64,000 bases of DNA, from contig CAVQCN010000003.1 of the NCBI GenBank assembly GCA_963711035.1, forward strand, positions 372,001-436,000, read 5' to 3'. The DNA comes from WHTK01 sp963711035 (GTDB lineage: Bacteria > Chloroflexota > Dehalococcoidia > DSTF01 > WHTK01). Made by a program: the position numbers and the translations under genes. Shown here one piece after another: positions 28,508 to 36,073 of this stretch (position 1 is the stretch's first letter; each line of letters opens with the position of its first letter). The notes below the pieces were generated by a model. The model ran no database searches. It was not told the DNA's origin and was given only the letters and a program-made list of their open reading frames with translations.

Positions 28508-28915
28508 TCAGAGAGTGGCGGGGTAGAAGCGCTCCGGCGTCAGCACGATCATGACGCGGTCCTCGCGCTTGAGGCGGTCGGCCAGCTCTGCCTCGGACTC
28601 GGGCGGTTGGCGCAGGGCACGCAGGCGCGCCGCATGCAGGCGAAACACCTCGTCCGGGTCGCGCACGACGCGCGCCGTCCCGTAGACGACGAGCTGGTCG
28701 CCGCCGTCGATCACGGCCATCGAGACGGCGGGACGCGCGCTGATGTTCTTCGTCTTCAGCCGCTGCGCCCGCGTGCTGAAGACGATGTCGTTGCCGTCGA
28801 AGTGGTAGGTGATCAGCGTCTGCTGCGGCGTGCCGCTCCGGTTCGTCGTCGCGACGACGCCGTTGCGATGCGCCTGCAGGTAGCTGGCGATGCTGCTGGG
28901 AACCTGGTTTGTCAT
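28508..28915 (-). CDS. PPOX-fold F420/flavin-dependent oxidoreductase (copy 1)
   Basis: A 135-residue split-barrel protein very similar in layout to the next gene: NGVVATTNRSGTPQQTLITY, FDGNDIVFSTRAQRLKTKN, VSMAVIDGGDQLVVYGTARVV. It begins MTNQVPSSIASYLQAHRNG, the helix that leads into the barrel in this family. First gene of the two-gene unit; a 190-base gap to the dehydrogenase gene holds no other feature I can see. Confidence 0.85.
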   Translation of the reverse strand: MTNQVPSSIASYLQAHRNGVVATTNRSGTPQQTLITYHFDGNDIVFSTRAQRLKTKNISARPAVSMAVIDGGDQLVVYGTARVVRDPDEVFRLHAARLRALRQPPESEAELADRLKREDRVMIVLTPERFYPATL

Positions 28916-29105
28916 CGTTGTGCTCCTCTAGTCCCCCCGAGTCAGAGACTCGACACAGTGGTTGCTCTAGCTGCTGCGCATCCCTCTCGGTCTGCTCCAC
29001 TCCCGGTGGGAAGGAAGGAAAGGGGGACACCCATTCCCCCGCGTATGGCTTCCCCCCGCTACCCGCGGTTTGCCGCGGAACCCCGAACGTGTCTGACTCG
29101 TCATG

Positions 29106-30065
29106 CTAAACGTCGATCAGGACCTTGATCACGTTGTCTTCGCGGCTGGCGAACTGCCGGAAGGCTGCGTCCACGTCGTCGAACTTGTAGCGGTGCGTGA
29201 CCATGTACGACAGGTCGATGCCGCCGCGCGCCGCCAGGTCGACGGCCGCCTGCACGGAGGGCACCACGTCGTTGGAGCGGCGGCTGTTGGTGACGACGAT
29301 GGTCGGCAGCTTGTTGTACATCGTGAACCAGTCGAAGACGATCGGACCATCGCCGTGCGGCATGCCGAAAACGATGGCAGTGCCCTGCAGGCGCAGGATG
29401 TGAAACAGATCGTTCATGGTCTCGGCGTGGCCGCAGGCGTCGATCGCGACGTCGACCATCTCGCCCTTGGTGAGCTCGGAGACGGCTTCGACGAGGTCCT
29501 GCTTCTGGGGGTTGATGCCCGCCGTCGCTCCCAGGCTCTTCGCCACATCGAGGCGGTGGTCAACCACATCAGTGACGATGACCTCGCTGGCGCCACTGCG
29601 TACGAGCAGGTCGGTGAAGATGAGACCGATTGGGCCCTGGCCCAGCACGGCGACGCGCTTGCCAAGCACGCTGCCGGCGCGCTGCAGGGCGTAGATCACG
29701 GTGCCGACCGGCTGGCACATGACGCCGAGGTCGGGGCCGATGCTGTCCGGAATCGGTATCAGCAGCTCGGGCGGTACGGAGGAGTACTCGACCAGGCCGC
29801 CGGCGTAGGCGAGGGAGATGACGCGCTGGCCCTTCTGGAAGACGCCGTTGTAGCTTTCCTCGACGATGCCGGCGCACTCGTGGCACGGATAGCCGGTGCG
29901 GCCGGGGTAGTCCTCTTCGGGCAGGACGCGCTCATAGGTCAGCAGGTCGCTGCCGCAGATCGAGAGGTGCTCCATGCGGATCAGCACCTCGCCCGGCTGG
30001 GCCTTGGGCATGTCGATGTCGAGAACTTCTAGCCGCTGGGGGCCTACGATGCGCGCTGCCTTCAT
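29106..30065 (-). CDS. Medium-chain zinc-dependent dehydrogenase
   Basis: A 319-residue alcohol/polyol dehydrogenase-type oxidoreductase. The catalytic-zinc Cys is in LSICGSDLLTY; the usual GHE is replaced by PCHECAG, which keeps a Cys and Glu. The NAD(P)-binding loop is VLGQGPIGLIF and the acidic end of the second strand is VIVTDVVDHR. The four-Cys structural-zinc lobe is absent, as in some threonine and sorbitol dehydrogenase relatives. Substrate unknown. It lies next to a MITE. Confidence 0.8.
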   Translation of the reverse strand: MKAARIVGPQRLEVLDIDMPKAQPGEVLIRMEHLSICGSDLLTYERVLPEEDYPGRTGYPCHECAGIVEESYNGVFQKGQRVISLAYAGGLVEYSSVPPELLIPIPDSIGPDLGVMCQPVGTVIYALQRAGSVLGKRVAVLGQGPIGLIFTDLLVRSGASEVIVTDVVDHRLDVAKSLGATAGINPQKQDLVEAVSELTKGEMVDVAIDACGHAETMNDLFHILRLQGTAIVFGMPHGDGPIVFDWFTMYNKLPTIVVTNSRRSNDVVPSVQAAVDLAARGGIDLSYMVTHRYKFDDVDAAFRQFASREDNVIKVLIDV

Positions 30066-30157
30066 GAGCGTCTTCCTCTCCTCGTGCTGCTGTCTGCGTA
30101 CGATGTCGCCCGCATTATAAGAGGCGGGACGGCGCCGTCGATCAGGAGGAGAGGGTT

Positions 30158-30286
30158 TAGCAGGGCGCTGAGAAACAGAGATAACGTCCTTCGCGAACCT
30201 CAGAATGAGCGTGATTCAAATTCCGCTCGTGGTGAGGCTCTCGAACCACAACTTTGATCGAGAACTGGTTTCTCAGCGCCCTGCTA
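30158..30286. mobile_element. MITE with 17-bp terminal inverted repeats and TA duplication
   Basis: GCAGGGCGCTGAGAAAC (30160-30176) is perfectly repeated in inverted orientation at 30268-30284, and both ends are flanked by TA, so the 19-base arms 30158-30176 and 30268-30286 match. A 125-base element with TA target duplication and no coding capacity fits a non-autonomous IS630/Tc1-type element. Its right end is four bases from the stop codon of the selenoprotein gene. Confidence 0.65.
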
Positions 30287-30289
30287 GCG

Positions 30290-31522
30290 TTACTCGGGCC
30301 GCTTGGTGAAGGCGTTGGGGATGATCGCGGGCGGGCGAGCCTGCGGGTCCGTCTGAGCCGCGGCCAAGCGGTCGCGGACGTCGTAGAGCACGGCGCCGAG
30401 ACGCGTCTCGTGGAAGAGCCAGCGGTTCAACGTCGCCGAGTCGGGTGCGTGCTTGCCGGGCTGCATCGAGACGGCCTCGAGGTAGTAGGTCTTGAGGTCA
30501 TCCGCGGCGGCGCGCAGGGCGGCCGGCACCGGCAGGCCCATAGCGGCGGGCGGCTCCACGTCGGCGCCCTTCGCGTAACTCGCGACGAAGCCTGCGAGCT
30601 GGTCGATGGCGCCGATCTCCACCTTGCTCAAGCCGAAGAGGGTGCGGTCGTGGACGTGGATGAACTCGTCATACCACGGCTTCAGCTGGCCGATCTCCGC
30701 CATGAGGCCGTCGATGGTGCGCTGGACCTCATCTTCGCTCTCGTCCACGGGCGGCAGCGGCAGCATGCAGGCCCAGTCCTCGTCGGAGTCGGCGGCGACC
30801 GGCGCGTCCTTGGGGAAGTCGTGCAGTACCGGTCCCGACGTCTCTTTCAGGGTGTCGAGCAGGGCGTGCAGCACCTCCATCTGGAACTCGGGCTCGTTCG
30901 GCGGCCCCAGAGGACGGCCCAGCTCGAACGGCACCCAGAGGGCGCGAGGCGGCTTCATCTTCTCCGTCTGCTCGCGGATCAGGCTGATACCGGCGGTCGA
31001 GACTCCCTGCGCCTCGATGTGGTGGCTGAGCGTACCCACGGTACGCGTGCAGAGCGGTCAGACGGGTGTGAGGAGCACGACGTCGACGCCGTCCTCCTTC
31101 AACAACCTCCCTACTTCGGGGCCGGCTTCCACCAGGCGCGTGTAGTCCGTCGCGCCCATGAATGAGTAGTGCCACCGGGCCAGCGAGCCGATCTCGCCGC
31201 GCTCCAGCAGCGTGCGCAGGTGCGGCAGCGGGAAGACGACGTTGACGTCCTGCTGGAAGCCGGTGCGATCGAAGTTGATGCTGAGGTGGCTCATGATGAG
31301 CTCATCCGGGTCGATGTCGCCGGGGATGATGCGGTAGTCGGAGGCGCCGGGATTGAACCGCGCGTCCGAGCGGCGATGCAGGCCAGCCGTCGTGACGAGG
31401 GCGACGCGCGCCGTCTTGAGATCCGGGGGCGCCGGCGTCCACGGCGCCGAGTCGAACTCGGGCAGTGGCAGGCGGAGATAGCCTTCGGCGACTTCGGGGG
31501 GAAGGGACGAGAGCCTGACCAC
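30290..31522 (-). CDS. GrdB-type selenoprotein B family protein (in-frame UGA = Sec)
   Basis: One gene of 410 codons interrupted only by TGA at 31058-31060. The context VVLLTPV-U-PLCTRTVGTLSHHIEAQG matches the glycine/sarcosine/betaine/proline reductase selenoprotein B family, where relatives carry Cys or Sec before P-x-C. Downstream KPPRALWVPFELGRPLG is the conserved PRA..PLG block. A GC-rich hairpin with a GTG loop begins 11 bases after the UGA. The role in this organism is unknown: companions of a glycine or proline reductase (grdA/prdA, prdC) are absent, so it is probably one of the stand-alone relatives. It begins at ATG 31522 and is 80 bases downstream of the btuF-like gene. Confidence 0.82.
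31030..31060 (-). promoter_or_regulatory. UGA codon and candidate bacterial SECIS of the GrdB-type gene
   Basis: Eleven bases after the UGA the minus strand forms GCGTACC-GTG-GGTACGC (31030-31046), a perfect seven-pair stem with the same GTG loop as the UGSC element. Loop distance from the UGA is about 18 bases. Confidence 0.7.
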
Positions 31523-31602
31523 GAGACCTCCTCAGGTGTCTTACTCAGCGACTCTACCACATGAGGCGCTGGGAAAAATACACCGCCAACTTCGTTCCTT
31601 CC

Positions 31603-32547
31603 TCAAAACCGATCCGGATAGAGGCACTTCGCGAGCGCCTGCAGTGCCTGGACGATGTGCGGGCCGGGCTGGCTCACGAGGTCGGGATCGATAGTGCAGA
31701 TGCGGTCGTTTTGCACGGCGTCGATCACGTCCCAGCCGGCGCGCGCCTTCACCGACGCTGCATCCACGCCGGCGTCCTCGTCCGCCAACACGATTACCTG
31801 CGGGTTGCGTTGCAGGATGACCTCGGCGGACAGCTGCGGGTACTCCTGGTCCGCGCCGGCGGCGATGTTCTGCGCCTTGAGCAGATGGTAGAGGTCGCCG
31901 ATGAAGCTCTGCGGCGCTGCCGTGTAGTAGGTATTGTCGAGCTCGTGGTAGACACGCGGCCCCTGCCCGACGTCCGTGATCTTGCTGGCAAGGTCCTGGA
32001 TGCCCTGCAGCATCGACATTTGGAGCTGGCCCGCCTCGTCACTGTGGCCTGTGATCCGGCCGAACAGGCCAATCTGGTCAACGACGCCAGCGACAGTCGT
32101 TGGGAGCGGCAGATACAGGACGGGGATGTCGAGCCGCTTCAACGCGTCGACCAGGCCGGACGGGTCGTACGCCGTGAAGACGAGGTCGGGCTTGTAACCG
32201 GCGATGGCCTCGACGTTGGGCTGGAACGAATCGAGCTCCGGCTTGGCGCTCGAGCCTTCCGGACAGTTGGCGTACGTGTCGACGGCGATCAGCTGATCGC
32301 CGGCGCCGATCGCGCAGAAGATCTCGGTCGCGGCCGGCGAGAGCGAGACGATGCGCTGCGGCGTGGCGTCGAGCGTGAGCTGCCCGCCGCCCGGCAGATC
32401 GAAGACGGTTGGGGTCGCCGTGGCGGCCGGCGCCGTGGTCGTGGCGACGATGGTGGCGGTTGACGAAGTCGCCGCATGAGAGCCGCTGCTGCATCCGCCG
32501 AGCAGCAGGGCGAACAGAACGGCAAACCCGAAGATGGTGCGTTTCAT
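31603..32547 (-). CDS. btuF: Cobalamin-type ABC transporter substrate-binding lipoprotein
   Basis: A 314-residue periplasmic-binding protein of the helical-backbone (BtuF/FepB) class. It has a lipoprotein signal peptide (MKRTIFGFAVLFALLLGGC), a Thr/Ala linker, then RIVSLSPAATEIFCAIGAGDQLIAVD, the classic BtuF N-lobe opening, and YKPDLVFTAYDP and IDPDLVSQPGPHIVQALQALA near the end. The cobalamin riboswitch upstream supports a corrinoid substrate. No BtuC/BtuD genes follow; the next gene is the selenoprotein. ATG 32547 follows AAAGGAG. Confidence 0.88.
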   Translation of the reverse strand: MKRTIFGFAVLFALLLGGCSSGSHAATSSTATIVATTTAPAATATPTVFDLPGGGQLTLDATPQRIVSLSPAATEIFCAIGAGDQLIAVDTYANCPEGSSAKPELDSFQPNVEAIAGYKPDLVFTAYDPSGLVDALKRLDIPVLYLPLPTTVAGVVDQIGLFGRITGHSDEAGQLQMSMLQGIQDLASKITDVGQGPRVYHELDNTYYTAAPQSFIGDLYHLLKAQNIAAGADQEYPQLSAEVILQRNPQVIVLADEDAGVDAASVKARAGWDVIDAVQNDRICTIDPDLVSQPGPHIVQALQALAKCLYPDRF

Positions 32548-32610
32548 GGGAGCTCCTTTCCTTGCTGGATCAGGAGCCTCATTGGCTCGACCGCTGTGAG
32601 CCGGGCAATG

Positions 32611-32640
32611 AAAAACCCCGGCTCGAAGCTGGTGCCGGGG
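32611..32640 (-). terminator. Terminator of the riboswitch expression platform
   Basis: On the minus strand CCCCGGC (32634-32640) pairs with GCCGGGG (32616-32622) and is followed by TTTTT. It stands between the cobalamin aptamer and the btuF ribosome-binding site, so ligand binding should favour premature termination. Confidence 0.8.
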
Positions 32641-32694
32641 CGACAGTCACCCTCGTAGGGCGAGTCTCGGTCCGGGCCTTGTACCTCGAAGGCT

Positions 32695-32845
32695 CCTGAC
32701 TTGTTGCTAAGGGCTGGCGACCTGGCTCTCCTCCACCCGAGCGGAGGACTACAGTTGCGGGACAGCGCCGGACTTCGACCGGCTTCGCATTTACCCTCCC
32801 CGACCTTAATCGGGACCAAGGCACCCTTGAGCGTTTCTCTTCAGT
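32695..32845 (-). promoter_or_regulatory. Cobalamin riboswitch
   Basis: The minus strand carries the aptamer landmarks in order: GGGTGCC near 32820-32827, the B12 box AAGCCGGTCGAAGTCCGGCG with GCTGTCCCGCAACTGT (about 32752-32788), a variable hairpin CCTCCGCTCGGGTGGAGG, and GCCAGGTCGCC near 32715-32725. TATCAT at 32865-32870 is a likely -10 element. It regulates the btuF-like gene and possibly the selenoprotein gene beyond it. Confidence 0.9.
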
Positions 32846-32938
32846 TGTGAAGGTTGCTGGCCGGATGATAGGCGGCAGGCCGATCTTCGTCAATGGCCGG
32901 TCGATGCGCTACTCTCGGGGGAGCGAAACGGAGGAAGC

Positions 32939-34015
32939 ATGCAAGCCGAGCTGCCCGAAAAGCTGAACGTCCTGGTCATCATGCCCGGCGGCGAAACCAC
33001 CATGGAGCGCATCCGCGCCGTGGCGCCGGACCGCCTCAACGTCGTCTCACTCTGGAACGAGCTCATCCCGGAGATCGAGCCCGACTGGCCGGAGCGCATG
33101 ATGCGCCGCAACGTGGGCCAGGCGCGCCCGCCGAAGTTCACGGCCGAAGAGACCGAAGCGCTGCTCCGCGATGCGCACATCGCCCTGATGGGCGTGCCGT
33201 TTCCCTATCACCTGGTGCACCGCGCGCCCAGCCTGATCTGGGCCCACTTCACCTTCGCGGGCATCAGCAACGTCAAGCCCAGCGACTGGTGGGGCTCGTC
33301 CGTGGTGACGACCAGCTCACGGGGCCATACGGGCGCTCGGCCCATCGCCGAGACGGCCGTCGCCGGCGCCATGATGCTGGCCAAGCGCCTCGACCTGGCG
33401 GCGCGCAATAGCACGCCGGACTTCGACCCGAATCTCGTGCCGGACATGCTGATCATCGAGGGCAAGACGATGGGCATCGTCGGCCTGGGAGGCATCGGCG
33501 GGCAGGTCGCGAAGATGTCGAAGGGCCTCGGCATGCGCGTGCTGGCGACGCGCCATTCGGCCACGACGCGCCAGAAGGACGTTGACGGCGTCGACGAGCT
33601 ATTCCCCGTCTCCGAGACGAAGGAGATGCTCGCCGAGTGCGATTTCCTGGCCGTCTGCGCCATCTGGACGCCCGAGACGGAGAACATGTTCAACCGCGAG
33701 ACCTTCGCGGCGATGAAGCCGGGTGCTTTCCTCCTCAACGTTGCGCGCGGCGAGCTCGTGGACGACGAGGCGCTGGTCGAGTCGCTGCGCTCAGGCCATC
33801 TCGGCGGCGCCTACCTCGACGTCTGGCCCGATGACTTCTCGCGGCCGCCGCACCCCGAGCTGCTGGCGATGGACAACGTCGTCTTCACGCCCCACATCTC
33901 GGGCCGCGGCGAGGTCTCGCACAACTTCGGCTTCGAGCTTTTCCTCGACAACCTCGGCAAGCTGCTGCACGGCGAGCCGTTGATCAACGTCGTGGACTGG
34001 GACCGCAACTACTAG
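32939..34015 (+). CDS. D-2-hydroxyacid dehydrogenase family protein
   Basis: A 358-residue NAD(P)-dependent dehydrogenase. The nucleotide-binding loop is MGIVGLGGIGGQVAKMSKGLGM; the catalytic Arg is in NVARGELVDDEAL, the Glu in the region of PPHPELLAMDNVVFTPHIS, where the final His of TPHIS is catalytic. The N-terminal substrate domain is divergent. ATG 32939 follows CGGAGGA. It is divergent from the riboswitch-controlled gene; the 390-base gap between them is filled mainly by that leader. Substrate unknown. Confidence 0.85.
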   Translation: MQAELPEKLNVLVIMPGGETTMERIRAVAPDRLNVVSLWNELIPEIEPDWPERMMRRNVGQARPPKFTAEETEALLRDAHIALMGVPFPYHLVHRAPSLIWAHFTFAGISNVKPSDWWGSSVVTTSSRGHTGARPIAETAVAGAMMLAKRLDLAARNSTPDFDPNLVPDMLIIEGKTMGIVGLGGIGGQVAKMSKGLGMRVLATRHSATTRQKDVDGVDELFPVSETKEMLAECDFLAVCAIWTPETENMFNRETFAAMKPGAFLLNVARGELVDDEALVESLRSGHLGGAYLDVWPDDFSRPPHPELLAMDNVVFTPHISGRGEVSHNFGFELFLDNLGKLLHGEPLINVVDWDRNY

Positions 34016-34060
34016 GCTCGTTTCGGGCAATCGGGCAAGGCATGCCGTCGCCCCAATGCC

Positions 34061-34159
34061 GTCATTCTGAGCGGAGCGAAGAATCTCCCCGGACAGCACA
34101 ACGTGTGTGGGACTACGGTCCGACCGGGATTGGTTCGTCGCTCCGCTCCTCGCAATGAC
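34061..34159. repeat. 99-bp dispersed inverted-repeat element
   Basis: Begins GTCATTCTGAGCGGAGCGAA and ends with the imperfect complement GGTTCGTCGCTCCGCTCCTC followed by GCAATGAC. The arms can fold into one long hairpin. Full copies also lie at 40219-40323 and 43666-43766. Confidence 0.7.
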
Positions 34160-34229
34160 GATGCCGCCGCCCTTTTGCCCCGGTGCCCCGTCGCGTATGC
34201 TCCAGAAAACGACAGAAGGACCCACCCCG

Positions 34230-34493
34230 ATGGCTGCCTACCTCGCCCGCGTCTACGTCTCCCTCAAGCCGACGGTCAACGATCCCCAGGGCCTGACCAT
34301 CGCCGACGGCTTGCGCTCGCTGGGCTTTCGTGAGGTGGAGGGCGTGCGCGCTGGCAAGTACATCGAGATTCGGCTCAACGCCGCAAGCTTCGAAGCCGCG
34401 CGCCTCCAGGTCGACGCGATGTGCGACCGGATGCTGGCAAACCCAATCATCGAGTCCTACCGCTTCGAGATCGAGGAGATGGTCTCGGCCTGA
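34230..34493 (+). CDS. purS: Phosphoribosylformylglycinamidine synthase subunit PurS
   Basis: An 87-residue homodimeric subunit that bridges PurQ and PurL in the ATP- and glutamine-dependent FGAM synthase of purine synthesis. YLARVYVSLKPTVNDPQGLTIADGL, then GFREVEGVRAGKYIEI and MLANPIIESYRFEI match PurS throughout (segments). The ATG at 34230 follows AGAAGGA. Unusually it is not beside purQ and purL; the next gene is convergent. purB and purC are about 6-9 kb away. Confidence 0.9.
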   Translation: MAAYLARVYVSLKPTVNDPQGLTIADGLRSLGFREVEGVRAGKYIEIRLNAASFEAARLQVDAMCDRMLANPIIESYRFEIEEMVSA

Positions 34494-34575
34494 GGGGATT
34501 GCATCTCACGCACTCCCGCGCGGTAGGCATGTGCCAGAAGAGAACCTCCGCGGGAAACCGTCCGACAGAGGTCCG

Positions 34576-35436
34576 TCAGGTAGTGGCGACGAGAAATTCT
34601 TCCGCGTTGTTCGGCGGACGCAGGCCATCGGCTCGGCCGGCAAAGTAGCGTTCGGTGAGAGAGGCCGCCGAAACGTGCTCGGCGTGTCGAAAACCGGCCT
34701 CTCGGGCCAGCGTCAGTATTTCGTCCGGTGTGAAGAAGCTGATGAACGGCGTCCCGCTGGCCCGCGCGCCCTGCGCCGCACCCTGGATCCCCGGACGCGC
34801 TGCCGACTCCGCCAGCTCGAACGGCAGCAGGAACGACATGGCGAACGTCGACCCCGGCGCCAGAGTCGCAAGCTGGCGCAGCGTTGCCGCGTTCGCCTCC
34901 TTGGTCAGGTACATGCTCACGCCCGTCGACGCCACGACCGCCGGCTGCCCAGCGTCGAAGCCGGCAGCGAGCAGTCGTTCCCACCAGCCTTCGCCCGCCT
35001 CGAAGTCGACCGGCACGAAGCGCAGCCACTCCGGGACGCCGAAGCCGAGTTCGATGAGGCGCTGGCGCTTCCAGGCCTGAGGACCAGGCTCGTCCACCTC
35101 GAACAGGTGCAGGCGGGAGGCGATCTCCGGCCGTCGCTGCGCGAACGTGTCCAGACCCGCTCCGAGGATCACGTACTGGCCGACGCCACGACCCGCCTGC
35201 TCCTCGACCAGGTCTTCAATGAAACGGGCGCGGGCCACGATGGAGGCGCGAAACTGGCTCGTCCCCTGGGGATGCATGTCGCCGCGTTGACGCCAGCCCT
35301 CCTCCGGCGCCACCAGGGTCAGCCCGATCTCGTCCTCGATGACGTGCGGCGGCGCATCGACCTCGACGTGCAGGGCTCGCCACAGGGCGACTCTCACGGC
35401 CGTGCTTTCGGGGGCCACCTCTTCCTTGTCAGGCAT
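34576..35436 (-). CDS. Class I SAM methyltransferase of the LCM/TIGR00027 type
   Basis: A 286-residue methyltransferase related to leucine carboxyl methyltransferase and the mycobacterial TIGR00027 family. The family-defining YVILGAGLDTFAQRRP motif I is followed by LHLFEVDEPGPQAWKRQRL; VVASTGVSMYLTKE is the motif preceding the cap. Substrate unknown, perhaps a small carboxylate or polyketide. Last gene of a three-gene operon behind an RHH regulator and a VOC protein, overlapping the VOC gene by eight bases. Confidence 0.85.
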   Translation of the reverse strand: MPDKEEVAPESTAVRVALWRALHVEVDAPPHVIEDEIGLTLVAPEEGWRQRGDMHPQGTSQFRASIVARARFIEDLVEEQAGRGVGQYVILGAGLDTFAQRRPEIASRLHLFEVDEPGPQAWKRQRLIELGFGVPEWLRFVPVDFEAGEGWWERLLAAGFDAGQPAVVASTGVSMYLTKEANAATLRQLATLAPGSTFAMSFLLPFELAESAARPGIQGAAQGARASGTPFISFFTPDEILTLAREAGFRHAEHVSAASLTERYFAGRADGLRPPNNAEEFLVATT

Positions 35437-35800
35437 GATGCTGGCCTCCGGAACCGTCCGTCTTACCCGGCGCCTGCAGGTTCCAGAGGTGCCCGTCGGG
35501 GTCGCGGACGATCATTTCTCTGGTTCCGTAATGGGTGTCCTCGAACGGCGTCACCACCTCGATGGCGGAGTCGGGACGAAACGCGGCAGCATCCGGCACC
35601 TTCAGGACGATCTGCATCCGCGTCTCCTGGTTTTCGGGCACTTCGGCGATGAAGACGTACGGGCCGTCGCCGTTCTTGAGCTGACCGGAGTCATGGTCGG
35701 TCTCGAACTCCAACTCGAAGCCCAGCGCCTGAAAGAACTTTGCTGCCTTGCCCCAGTTGTGAGTCTCCAGGAACACGGCCTCAATGCCCTCGGTCGTCAT
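35429..35800 (-). CDS. VOC (glyoxalase/bleomycin-resistance) family protein
   Basis: A 123-residue vicinal-oxygen-chelate protein with two beta-alpha-beta-beta-beta modules: IEAVFLETHNWGKAAKFFQALGFEL and, in the second half, MIVRDPDGHLWNLQAP with the typical DPDGH..L ending. It may be a metal-dependent lyase or a ligand-binding resistance protein. It overlaps the RHH gene upstream by four bases and the methyltransferase downstream by eight, so all three are co-translated. Confidence 0.85.
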   Translation of the reverse strand: MTTEGIEAVFLETHNWGKAAKFFQALGFELEFETDHDSGQLKNGDGPYVFIAEVPENQETRMQIVLKVPDAAAFRPDSAIEVVTPFEDTHYGTREMIVRDPDGHLWNLQAPGKTDGSGGQHHA

Positions 35801-35982
35801 GTCCTCTCTCCTTCTTCAGACGATTCCTGCTGCTTCCTGTGGGTGTCGTCGAGGTAGGCGCGCAGCGCATCGGCAACCAATGCCGAGAGGGACAGACCCG
35901 ACTCGATGGAGTAGTGCTTGACCTGCTTGATCAGACTGATCGGCAGGTACACGTTGAACTGCTTGACCTCTTCGTCACTCAC
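35797..35982 (-). CDS. Ribbon-helix-helix DNA-binding protein
   Basis: A 61-residue protein: FNVYLPISLIKQVKHYSIES forms the DNA-contacting ribbon and first helix, and GLSLSALVADALRAYLDD the second helix, as in CopG/Arc proteins. It starts at GTG 35982 with CATACT six bases upstream and no Shine-Dalgarno, so it is probably leaderless. Three CTAG motifs spaced at exactly eight bases overlap that -10 element, a likely self-regulated operator. It could be an antitoxin-like regulator, but no toxin partner is seen. Confidence 0.85.
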   Translation of the reverse strand: MSDEEVKQFNVYLPISLIKQVKHYSIESGLSLSALVADALRAYLDDTHRKQQESSEEGERT

Positions 35983-35986
35983 GGCG

Positions 35987-36006
35987 CTAGTATGCTAGCA
36001 AACTAG
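35987..36006. promoter_or_regulatory. Candidate RHH operator: three CTAG at 8-bp spacing
   Basis: CTAG occurs at 35987, 35995 and 36003, a strict 8-bp period, overlapping the -10 element CATACT (35989-35994) of the RHH gene. RHH dimers commonly bind short tandem sites at such spacing, and CTAG is a rare tetranucleotide. Confidence 0.55.
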
Positions 36007-36073
36007 CTTGACGGCAAGCAACGCCCTTGGAGGCCGATTCTCCATTCAATCCGAACGGTAGAACGCCGGTTCC

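Noticed and set aside
35797..35982. Type II toxin-antitoxin pair with the RHH protein as antitoxin
   Set aside because: The co-transcribed genes are a VOC protein and a methyltransferase, and neither resembles a known toxin.
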